The translations under genes were made by a program, and so were the position numbers. 64,000 bases of DNA from Streptomyces luomodiensis (GTDB taxonomy: Bacteria > Actinomycetota > Actinomycetes > Streptomycetales > Streptomycetaceae). The stretch's first letter is position 1, and each line of letters starts with the position of its first letter. The stretch lies in assembly GCF_031679605.1 (NCBI RefSeq), contig NZ_CP117522.1, positions 372,001 to 436,000 of the forward strand. Direction: 5' to 3'. Positions 8,592-16,600 of this stretch are shown here, one piece after another. Under the pieces are notes generated by a model that saw only the letters and a list, made by a program, of their open reading frames with translations, was not told the DNA's origin and did not search any database.

Positions 8592-8643
8592 AGGCCGCGG
8601 TGTCCTCGGGGTCCTGAAGGCCGCGGTGTCCTCGGGGTCCTGA
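8586..8643. repeat. 26-base tandem repeat over the response-regulator stop codon
   Basis: Two perfect copies of a 26-base unit beginning TCCTGAAGGCCGCGGTGT occupy 8586-8611 and 8612-8637. A partial third copy (TCCTGA) is at 8638-8643. The first copy contains the stop codon of the response regulator. Because 26 is not a multiple of 3, gain or loss of copies would leave the coding sequence unchanged. Confidence 0.9.
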
Positions 8644-8672
8644 GGCGAGCGGCCGGCGGCGTCGGGCGGAGT

Positions 8673-8721
8673 GCCGAGGCGCTCGACGACGCATGGCGGA
8701 CGTCGTCGAGTTCCTCTCGGC
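8673..8721. terminator. Bidirectional hairpin between convergent genes
   Basis: CTCGACGACG (8682-8691) pairs perfectly with CGTCGTCGAG (8701-8710) across a 9-base loop. An outer GCCGAG (8673-8678) pairs with CTCGGC (8716-8721). It lies between the stop of the plus-strand response regulator and the stop of the minus-strand lysine cyclodeaminase, as expected for a two-way terminator. There is no U-tract, which is usual in high-GC actinobacteria. Confidence 0.7.
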
Positions 8722-8785
8722 GTCGGGGGCGCCGCCGGGCTGCCCATGACCCCACGTCCGGGCGGGCAGGCACAGCCCGGCGCCG

Positions 8786-9814
8786 TCACTGGAAGGAGTA
8801 CGGGTTCAGCGCGTCCTCCGGCAGGTGTTCCACCTGCACCCGGTCGCCGATGGCGGCTTCCTCGGCGAGTTCGAGGAGCACGTCGAAGGCCACGTGGTCC
8901 TCCAGTCCGAATCCGGTCGAGTCGAAGACGGTCCGCTTCTCCCGCTGCGCCTTTGCGAGCGCCGGGGCGGCGCACAGCGCGGGCAGGTCGGGGCCGAGGT
9001 CGCTGTCCTCGAGTTGCTGGCACTCGCCCTCACGCAGCGCCTGTTCCCGGTGGTCCGGGGTGACGAAGGCGGACTTCAGCACCGACCGGGGCACCTCGTA
9101 CTTGCCGATCAGGTCGGCGCCGATGGCGTTGATGTGGACGTGCGGGCGCAGGTTCGCGCCGTGGAGGACCGGGCCGTCACCGACCCCGACCGAGGTGACG
9201 GTGCAGATGATGTCCGCCTCCGCCTCGATCTCCGCGACCGGTGCCACCCGCACGTCGATGCCGAGGAATTCGGCGCGCTCGGCGAAGGACCGGGCGTGAG
9301 CGGGCTCGATGTCGTGGACGAGGATGCGCTCCAGCGGGAAGACCCGGCTGAGCGCGTGGGCCTGGGTCACCGCCTGCGCACCGGCGCCCACGAGGCCGAG
9401 GACCCGGCTGTCGGGGCGGGCGAGCAGCCGGCTCGCGATGGCGGATGCGGCACCGGTACGGACGGCGGTGGGCAGGATGCCGTCGCAGATCGCCAGCAGG
9501 CTGCCGGTCACATCGTCGTAGCGGGTCAGCGTGCCGACGATGGTGGGCAGCTGGTGGGTGGCCGGATTCGTGGGCGTGTACGCCACGGTCTTGATGGTGA
9601 TCGCGTCACCGGGCTGGTGGTGCGGCATCCATTCCAGGATGGCCGTGTTCTCGGGACCACGCAGGAATCCATCCCGCGCCGGGGTGATGCCCCGGTGGCT
9701 TTCTTCTCTGAACGCCTCGTCGAGACGGTCGATCATCCTGTCCATGAAAAGGTCTAACCCCTTTTCCTGAACGATCTTGGCAACATGTTGCCGAGTAATG
9801 ACCGCGGTTTCCAT
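8786..9814 (-). CDS. Lysine cyclodeaminase (L-pipecolate synthase, RapL/FkbL type)
   Basis: A 342-residue member of the ornithine cyclodeaminase/mu-crystallin family. It has the NAD-binding motif LGLVGAGAQAVTQAHALSRV and the conserved stretches TVAYTPTNPATHQLPTIVGTL, IGADLIGKYEVP and VFDSTGFGLEDHVAFDVL. Length and motifs resemble, from memory, the lysine cyclodeaminases of rapamycin and FK506 clusters (about 343 residues). These convert L-lysine to L-pipecolate with NAD kept in the enzyme. This fits the third adenylation domain of NRPS1, whose code DFQLFGIAAK looks like a pipecolate code. I chose ATG 9814 (AGGGG 7 bases before it) over ATG 9847. Confidence 0.88.
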   Translation of the reverse strand: METAVITRQHVAKIVQEKGLDLFMDRMIDRLDEAFREESHRGITPARDGFLRGPENTAILEWMPHHQPGDAITIKTVAYTPTNPATHQLPTIVGTLTRYDDVTGSLLAICDGILPTAVRTGAASAIASRLLARPDSRVLGLVGAGAQAVTQAHALSRVFPLERILVHDIEPAHARSFAERAEFLGIDVRVAPVAEIEAEADIICTVTSVGVGDGPVLHGANLRPHVHINAIGADLIGKYEVPRSVLKSAFVTPDHREQALREGECQQLEDSDLGPDLPALCAAPALAKAQREKRTVFDSTGFGLEDHVAFDVLLELAEEAAIGDRVQVEHLPEDALNPYSFQ

Positions 9815-10127
9815 TGTTTCCCCTTGACTTGCCTCACGGTGCGACATTTACTTGCCAATGGATTTCTGAATCCATCTGAATCCACCGGAAAGTCCGACCG
9901 GAATATGAAAATAATGGCTTCTGTTTCACCCGGTCAAGCTATTCCCTGGCGATTACGGTTTTCCTCAACCCGCGCGCTACGGGTTCCCGCAGGGTGCTGA
10001 CTGCGGGAAACAACGACCACCTGGGCGGTTTACCTCGTATCCATATCCAGGCCGTGGAACTAGCGTTTCAGCGTCACAACCCCGGCAGCCGCCCCAGCGG
10101 TTCCGCGACATTGGGAGGACGCAGACG
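9815..10127. promoter_or_regulatory. Divergent promoter region of lysine cyclodeaminase and MmpL, with inverted repeat
   Basis: This 313-base spacer is noticeably more AT-rich than its surroundings, especially 9841-9960, as expected for back-to-back promoters. It contains a perfect inverted repeat: TTCCCGCA (9984-9991) and TGCGGGAA (10002-10009) with a 10-base loop, about 120 bases before the MmpL start. This could be an operator for a dimeric regulator. The repeats ATCCATCTGAATCCA near 9870 are short and of uncertain meaning. Confidence 0.55.
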
Positions 10128-12323
10128 GTGCGAAAGAATCCGGCAACGCTACGGGTTGCGCGATGGAGCGCCACCCACCCGTGGTCCGCGATCGGACTGT
10201 GGGTCGTGTTCGTCGCCCTGTGCATCTTCCTCGGCGGCGCCGCCGGCACGAACAAACTCGATTCCGAGGAGTCCGGGGTCCGGGAGTCGGGGCGCGCGGG
10301 CAAGATCGTCGCTTCGGGGGACTTCCCCGAGAAGCCCGAGGAGAACGTGCTCATCACCGCCGAGTCGGGCGGCCGGCTGGACCGGACGGCGGCGCTGCGG
10401 GCGGCCCGGGACGTGACCGGCCGGATGGACAAGCTCTCCGAGGTGGAGAGCGTCGGTGACCCGGTCCCCGCGCCGAACGGCAAGGCCCTGCTGGTGCCGG
10501 TGACGATGAAGGGCGACAAGGACGACGCCGCGAGCCGGGTCGTACCGCTGCTCGACGAGACCGCCGAGGCCGATGAGGCCCATCCGGGGCTCAAGATCGA
10601 GCAGGTGGGCACCGGGTCGACGGCGAAGGGCATGCAGGACACCATCGGCGAGGACTTCAAGCGGGCGGAACTGATCAGCGTTCCGCTGACCCTGCTGATC
10701 CTGCTGGTGGTGTTCGGCGCGATCATCGCCGCCGGAGTGCCCGTGCTGCTCGCCCTGTCCTGTGTGGTCTCCGCGATGGGGCTGTCGGCGCTGGCCTCCC
10801 ACGTCCTTCCGGAGACCAGCGCGGTGAGCAATGTCATCCTGCTCATGGGCATGGCCGTCGGCGTCGACTACTCGCTCTTCTACCTCAAGCGGGAACGCGA
10901 GGAGCGCCGTAAGGGGAAGTCCCACCTCGACGCCATCGAGATCGCCGCGGAGACGTCGGGACACACGGTCGTGGTGTCCGGCACCACCGTGATCGTGGCG
11001 ATGGCCGGGCTCTACCTGGCCCAGGAGTCCACCTTCGCCTCCCTGGCCACCGGTTCCATCATCGTCGTGGCGGTCGCGGTCCTGGGCTCGGTGACCGTGC
11101 TGCCCGCCCTCCTCGCCAAGCTGGGCCGCTGGGTGGACCGCCCCCGGGTGCCGTTCCTGTGGCGGCTCACGATGCGCTCCGGCGAGTCGCGCACCTGGCA
11201 GGTGCTGCTGCGCCCGGCGCTGCTCAGGCCGGTGCTCACGCTGGTGGTGTCGGTCGGCGCGCTCCTGCTGCTCGCCCTGCCCGCACTGGACATGAAGCTC
11301 AAGCAGCCCGGCCAGGACGACCTCTCCCGGGACATCCCGGTGGTGCAGGCGACGGACCGGCTCACCGACGCCTTCCCGAGCGAGGGAACCGTGCACAAGG
11401 TGGCGGTGCGGGCTCCCGCCGACGAGGCCGGCCAGGTCAAGGCCGCCCTGCGGGAGCTGATCGCCCGCACCGACGGCAACAGCCTGTTCGCGCACGACCA
11501 GCAGCCGGTGGTCAAGGAGTCCGGGAACCACCGGGTGCACACGGTCGACGTGGGCACGCCGTACGCGCCGAAGAACCCCAGGGCCACCGAGTCGCTCGAG
11601 GTGCTGCGCGAGTGGCTGCCCCAGGCGCTGGACGAGGTCCCGGACGCCGAGAGCGCGGTGGGCGGCACGGTGGCCCAGAGCGCGGACTTCACGACCCATC
11701 TGGAGGAGCGCATGCCGTGGGTGGTGGGCTTCGTCCTGCTGCTCACCTTCGCCACCATGGCGGTGATCTTTCGCTCTCTGGCCGTGGCGGTGTCCGCGGT
11801 GCTGCTGAACCTGCTCTCCGCGGCGGCCTCGTTCGGTGTCCTGGTGGCGGTCTTCCAGCACACCTGGGCGGAGGGCCTGCTCGACTTCGACAGCACGGGC
11901 ACGGTCGTGTCGTGGCTTCCGCTCTTCCTGTTCGTGGTGTTGTTCGGGCTGTCCATGGACTACCACGTGTTCGTGGTCAGCAGGATCCGGGAGATGGCGC
12001 AGGAGGGCGCCTCGGTGAAGGACTCCGTACGCGAGGGCATCACGCGCTCGGCGGGCGTCGTGACCAGTGCCGCGATCGTCATGGTGGCCGTGTTCTCGAT
12101 CTTCGGCACCCTCAACGCGGTCGAGTTCAAGCAGCTGGGCGTGGGACTGGCGGCAGCGATCCTGCTGGATGCCGTGGTCATCCGGATCTTCGTGCTGCCG
12201 GCCCTGATGACGGCGCTGGGCTCGTGGAACTGGTGGCCGGGCGGCACGGGCCGGCGGCCCTCGGCCGTGCCGGCCCCGGGCGGGAACGAGCCCGAGACCG
12301 CGACCGCGGCCAAGGCCCCCTGA
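10128..12323 (+). CDS. MmpL-family RND transporter
   Basis: A 731-residue transporter starting at GTG 10128, with GGGAGGA 9-15 bases upstream. It has the MmpL/HAE2 layout: one N-terminal helix, a ~130-residue extracytoplasmic loop, a five-helix block (VPLTLLILLVVFGAIIAAG, MGMAVGVDYSLFYLKREREE), a second loop, and a second helix block (LFGLSMDYHVFVVSRIREM). The paired GVDYSLF and GLSMDYHVF segments carry the Asp/Tyr proton-relay residues of the family. MmpL proteins export lipids and lipopeptides. Its position between the pipecolate gene and the NRPS operon makes it the best candidate for export or immunity of the lipopeptide. Confidence 0.9.
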   Translation: MRKNPATLRVARWSATHPWSAIGLWVVFVALCIFLGGAAGTNKLDSEESGVRESGRAGKIVASGDFPEKPEENVLITAESGGRLDRTAALRAARDVTGRMDKLSEVESVGDPVPAPNGKALLVPVTMKGDKDDAASRVVPLLDETAEADEAHPGLKIEQVGTGSTAKGMQDTIGEDFKRAELISVPLTLLILLVVFGAIIAAGVPVLLALSCVVSAMGLSALASHVLPETSAVSNVILLMGMAVGVDYSLFYLKREREERRKGKSHLDAIEIAAETSGHTVVVSGTTVIVAMAGLYLAQESTFASLATGSIIVVAVAVLGSVTVLPALLAKLGRWVDRPRVPFLWRLTMRSGESRTWQVLLRPALLRPVLTLVVSVGALLLLALPALDMKLKQPGQDDLSRDIPVVQATDRLTDAFPSEGTVHKVAVRAPADEAGQVKAALRELIARTDGNSLFAHDQQPVVKESGNHRVHTVDVGTPYAPKNPRATESLEVLREWLPQALDEVPDAESAVGGTVAQSADFTTHLEERMPWVVGFVLLLTFATMAVIFRSLAVAVSAVLLNLLSAAASFGVLVAVFQHTWAEGLLDFDSTGTVVSWLPLFLFVVLFGLSMDYHVFVVSRIREMAQEGASVKDSVREGITRSAGVVTSAAIVMVAVFSIFGTLNAVEFKQLGVGLAAAILLDAVVIRIFVLPALMTALGSWNWWPGGTGRRPSAVPAPGGNEPETATAAKAP

Positions 12324-12345
12324 GCGAACCACGACCCCCTGAAAC

Positions 12346-12393
12346 GAGGAGGGAGGGCCGTCCGGTACCCCCGGCCGGAGGCCCTCCCTCCTC
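12346..12393. terminator. Strong hairpin terminator between MmpL and alpha/beta hydrolase
   Basis: GAGGAGGGAGGGCC (12346-12359) is perfectly complementary to GGCCCTCCCTCCTC (12380-12393), with a 20-base loop that can fold further. It sits between the stops of two convergent genes and so probably terminates both the MmpL transcript and the long NRPS operon. Confidence 0.85.
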
Positions 12394-12430
12394 CCTTTCG
12401 CTTCCTCGTTCACCGCCCGGCCCGCGGTGT

Positions 12431-13243
12431 TCAGCGGGCCGCCGCCCCGGTGAAGAACTCCACGATCGCCTTGTTGACCGCCGCCGGGTCCTCCAGATAG
12501 CCGTAGTGGCCGCATCCGTCGATGAGTTCGTACCGTGCTCCCGGAATGGCGTCGGCGACCTCGCGGGCCAGATGCGGAGGGGTGATCAGGTCGTCGGCGA
12601 AGGCGATCACCTGACAGGGGACCCGGATGCCGCGGTAGGCGTCGAGCCGGCGGTCCAGCTTGCTCACCTCCATCTGGGCCCGCTGTCCGGGACCGGGCCC
12701 GGCCGACAGTTCGAACAGGTCGAGCCAGTCGGCCATCGCCGCGTCGTCGTCGAGGGTGCGCGGGGACAGCGACTTCAGGGCGCGCATGACGGCGGCGTAC
12801 CGGACCGGGAGGTCCAACCCGGCGTCGTACAGGTCGATCTCGGCGCGGGTGATCGCGGCCCGCAGCGCGTCGGTACGGCCCCGGGTGGCCATCAGGACCG
12901 CCTGGCGCACCAGATCGGGCCGGGACAGGGCCAGTTCCTGGGCGATGAAGGCGCCCAGGGATGTGCCGACGATCCGGCAGGGGCCGATCCCGAGGTGCTC
13001 GATGAGCCCCGCCACGTCACCGACCATGTCCTGGAGGGTGAAGCCTCCGGGGCACTCGGACGTCGGCGGTATGCCCCGGTTGTCGAAGGTGATCACCCGG
13101 AAGCCGACGGCGGTGAGCGCGGGCACCTGGTGCAGTTCCCACACGGTGCGGCCGCCGCCGGTTCCCTGGATCATCAGGACCGGCTCACCGGCCCCGGTGT
13201 CGTCGTAATGGAGCTGTATTCCGTTGACGTGCACGACCGGCAT
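12431..13243 (-). CDS. Alpha/beta-fold hydrolase
   Basis: A 270-residue single-domain alpha/beta hydrolase, MPVVHVNGIQLHYDDTGAGEPVLMIQG. The nucleophile elbow is GTSLGAF, the acid is in FADDLITP, and the catalytic His is in GCGHYGYLED. GGGAGAGGA lies just before the ATG at 13243. It is the last gene of the NRPS operon, 146 bases after MbtH. Sequence style is that of carboxylesterases/peroxidases, not of classical type II thioesterases. It might edit stalled intermediates, hydrolyse an acyl substrate or act in resistance. No specific function can be assigned. Confidence 0.8.
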   Translation of the reverse strand: MPVVHVNGIQLHYDDTGAGEPVLMIQGTGGGRTVWELHQVPALTAVGFRVITFDNRGIPPTSECPGGFTLQDMVGDVAGLIEHLGIGPCRIVGTSLGAFIAQELALSRPDLVRQAVLMATRGRTDALRAAITRAEIDLYDAGLDLPVRYAAVMRALKSLSPRTLDDDAAMADWLDLFELSAGPGPGQRAQMEVSKLDRRLDAYRGIRVPCQVIAFADDLITPPHLAREVADAIPGARYELIDGCGHYGYLEDPAAVNKAIVEFFTGAAAR

Positions 13244-13306
13244 CTCGGTCCTCTCCCTCGTTGGCCGTCCCCCGGACGTACGCCCCCGCCCTACCGGCAA
13301 AGGCGC

Positions 13307-13357
13307 GGCCCGCCCTTTCGGGTACGACGCGTCAAAGGCGTCCCGGCGGGGCGGGCC
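13307..13357. terminator. Weak inverted repeat after MbtH gene
   Basis: GGCCCGCC (13307-13314) and GGCGGGCC (13350-13357) form an 8-base-pair stem around a 35-base loop that itself contains GACGCGTC. It lies in the 146-base gap downstream of MbtH and could be an attenuating hairpin. GC-rich sequence makes chance pairing likely. Confidence 0.3.
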
Positions 13358-13389
13358 ACTGGGTGGTCCGGGCGGTGCGGCGGCGCGGC

Positions 13390-13614
13390 TCAGGCCGCGC
13401 CGGCCTCTTCCATGGCCTTGATCAGGCTCTTGGGACGCATATCGGTCCAGTGGGTGTTGACGTATTCGAGCGCCGCGTCGCGCGTCGCGTCGGTGAGGAC
13501 GGCGCGCCATCCGTCCGGAACCTCGACGAACGCCGGCCACAGGGAGTGCTGCCCCTCGTCGTTGACGAGCACGTGATAGGTGCCCTCGGGGTCCTCGAAG
13601 GGGTTGGTGCTCAT
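13390..13614 (-). CDS. MbtH-like protein
   Basis: A 74-residue protein, [21 protein letters not shown], with the family signature N-x-E-x-Q-x-S-x-W-P ([10 protein letters not shown]) and the later conserved Trp residues ([19 protein letters not shown]). MbtH-like proteins bind NRPS adenylation domains and are needed for their solubility or activity. It lies 56 bases downstream of NRPS3 with AAGGAG ahead of its ATG. It probably serves the A domains of all the synthetases here. Confidence 0.95.
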   Translation of the reverse strand: MSTNPFEDPEGTYHVLVNDEGQHSLWPAFVEVPDGWRAVLTDATRDAALEYVNTHWTDMRPKSLIKAMEEAGAA

Positions 13615-13670
13615 GCGAATCGCTCCTTCTCGAAGGTTTTCTGCTCTGCCGTTCGGTGTCTGTTCGCCGC

Positions 13671-16600
13671 TTACAGCCGGTCCGCGATAAAACGGCCGAT
13701 GCGGGCCGCGTGACGGGCGTCGGTCATCAGATCCGCGTGGTTCGAGTCTATGGGGCAGATCTCGATCGACCCGCCCACCAGGGGTTGCCACAAGTTGACA
13801 TTCAGGAGGGTTTCCCGGTGGGCCTCCGGCTTCCGTTCGGCGGAGACGAAGAGCATGTCCCCGTCGAAGAACTCCGGCGTAAAACGCCGCATGATCCGGA
13901 TATTGTTCACATAGACGTCCTTGAGGGACAGCACGTCCTGTGCCTCGAGGTGGCCGAGGTGGGCCATGGGGTGATGTCCTGCTTGCAGGAACTCCCGGAA
14001 GCGCAGCAGAACCCCCTCCTGGTCTGCTATGAGCTCCGCCATGTCGACGGTGAACCCCATGGCCTGGAGGTTGTTCGCGACGACCTCGTGCTCCACCGGC
14101 TCGGAGTGGTCGCTGTGTTCCCCCGGCGGATAGGAGTCGAGCACGGCCAGCAACCCGACCTCCTCGCCCTCCGCGCGCAACCGGACAGCCAGGGCGTGCG
14201 CGGTCAGCCCGCCGAAGGACCAGCCGGCGAGCCGGTAGGGGCCGTGCGGCTGCACGGAGCGGATCCGGGCGAGATAGTCCTCGGTCATCTCGTCCATGGA
14301 CTCCGGGAGCCGCCCGGTGCCGTCCAGGCCGCGGGCCTGGAGGCCGTAGACCGGCACATCGGCGCCGAGGTGGCGGACCAGTCCCGAGTAGCACCAGCTG
14401 AAGCCGCCGCCCGGGTGCAGGAAGAACAGCGGCGCCGCCGTGCCGCGGGCGCGCAGCGGCAGCAGTACCCCGGTCGAGTCGCGCTCCGCGGCCGTCTCGT
14501 CCGTCAGCCGGCGCGCCAGCGCGGCCGGTGACGGGGCGTCGAAGACCGCGCGCACCGGCAGGTCGCCGCCCATCTCGTCGCGGATCCGGCCGACCAGCCG
14601 GGCGGCGAGGAAGGAGTGGCCGCCGAGTTCGAAGAACCCGTCGTCGACGCCGACCCCCGCCACGCCCAGGACCTCCGAGAACAGGGCGCACAGCGCGCGC
14701 TCCTCGGGCGTCCTCGGCGGTCGCGACGCCGCGCCGGCCCGGTACTCGGGCGCCGGGAGCGCGGCCCGGTCGAGCTTGCCGTTGGGTGTCAGCGGCAGCG
14801 CGTCCAGGACGACGAACGCGGCGGGCACCATGTGGTCGGGCAGATGCCGGGCGGCGTGCTCGCGCAGCCGGTCCGGCCGGGGCTCTCCGCCGCTCCCGGC
14901 GGCCACGTAGCCGACCAGCCGCCGGTCCCCCGGCCGGTCCTCGCGCACGACCACGGCCGCCCGCGCCACCCCCGGGGCCGCGGTGAGGACCGCCTCGATC
15001 TCGCCCGGCTCGATGCGGAAGCCGCGCACCTTGACCTGGGCGTCGGTGCGCCCCAGGTAGACGAGGTGTCCGTCGCGGGTGAGCCGGGCCAGGTCGCCAG
15101 TGCGGTACATCCGGGTGCCCGGCGGACCGTAGGGGTCGGGGACGAACCGCTCGGCGGTCCGGTCGGGGCGGCCGATGTACCCGCGGGCCAGAGCCGCTCC
15201 GGCGATGTACAGCTCGCCCGCGACGCCCGGCGGCACCGGGTTCAGCCAGGCGTCGAGCAGCCGCACGGCGGTGTTGTCGACGGGCCGCCCGATGGGCGGG
15301 GCGCCGGGCGGCCAGGCGGCCGGATCCGCCGGGAGCGGGCAGGCCGTCACCACATGGGTCTCGGCGGGCCCGTAGTGGTTGTGCAGCCGCCGGCCGGGGC
15401 GGTCGGCGCAGAACGCGCGGATGGCGCCGTGCGGGGTCAGCGCCTCCCCGGCCTGCACCAGGTCGGTGAGGTGCGGCAGCTGAAGCCGCTGGGCGGTGGC
15501 GGCCTCGCACACGGCGTCGATGACCAGGTTGGGCGCGTACAGCTCCTGGACGCCGGTGTCCTGAAGCCACCGGGCCAGGCGGGCCGGGTCGCGGCGGATG
15601 TCCTCGGGGCAGACCACCAGGGTCTTGCCGTGGGTCAGCGCGGAGAGGATCTCCTGGACGGAGACGTCGAAGCTGACCGCGGTGAACTGCGCCACCCGGG
15701 TGCCCGGCCCGCCCGGCAGCTGGGTCCGGTGCCAGTCCAGGAGGTTGCCGAGGGCTGCCGCGGGCATCGACACGCCCTTGGGGCGCCCGGTCGAGCCCGA
15801 GGTGTAGATGACGTACGCCGGGTGCGCGGGGGCGAGCGGCCCGACGCGCTCGGCGTCGGTGACATCGGTGGCCGGCTGGGCGAGGAGCGCCGAGGCGGTC
15901 TCCTCGCCGTCGACCACGATCGTGCGGTCGGCGAGCGCCTCCGGCAGGGCCGCGGCCAGCTCTCGGGTGATCAGCACCAGCGCCGGGCGGGCGTCCTGGA
16001 GCATGGAGGTGATGCGGCCGGCCGGGTACTCGGGATCGACGGGCAGGTACCCGGCGCCGGCCTTGAGGACCGCGGTCAGGGCGGTGACCAGGTCGGCGGA
16101 CCGGTACATGGCGACCGCGACCAGGTCCTCGGGGCCCACTCGGCGGTCGATGAGCAACCGTGCGAGGCGGTTGGCGCGCGCGTTGAGCTCCGCGTAGCCG
16201 ATCGCGCCGGCCGCGGTCTCCACGGCGACGGCGTGCGGGGTGCGGGCGACGGCCGCCTCGAACCGTCCGGGCAGCGAGAGGTCATCCGCCCGGCGGGCGG
16301 CGCCCTGTGCCCGGCTCAGCGCCTCGGCCCGCTCACCCGCTTCGAGCAACGGCAGCTCACCGAGCCTGATCTGCGGATCCTCGGTCACGGCCGCCAGCAG
16401 CCGCAGGAACCGCGCGACGAGCCGCTCCGCGGTGTCCCGCTCGAACAGGTCGGTGCTGTACTCGATGCCCGCGTTCAGCCCGTCGGGGGCGCCGTCGGGG
16501 CCGTGCCGCTCGGCGAAGGAGAGCAGCAGGTCGAACTTGGCCGTCCCGGTGTCCGAGGCCATGCGCTCGACGGTGAGGCCCGGCGCCCCCAGGCCGTCCC

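Noticed and set aside
8786..9814. Cyclodeaminase as an SbnB-type enzyme for 2,3-diaminopropionate.
   Set aside because: Its motifs and length resemble lysine cyclodeaminases of the RapL/FkbL group, and module 3 needs pipecolate. No SbnA partner is next to it.
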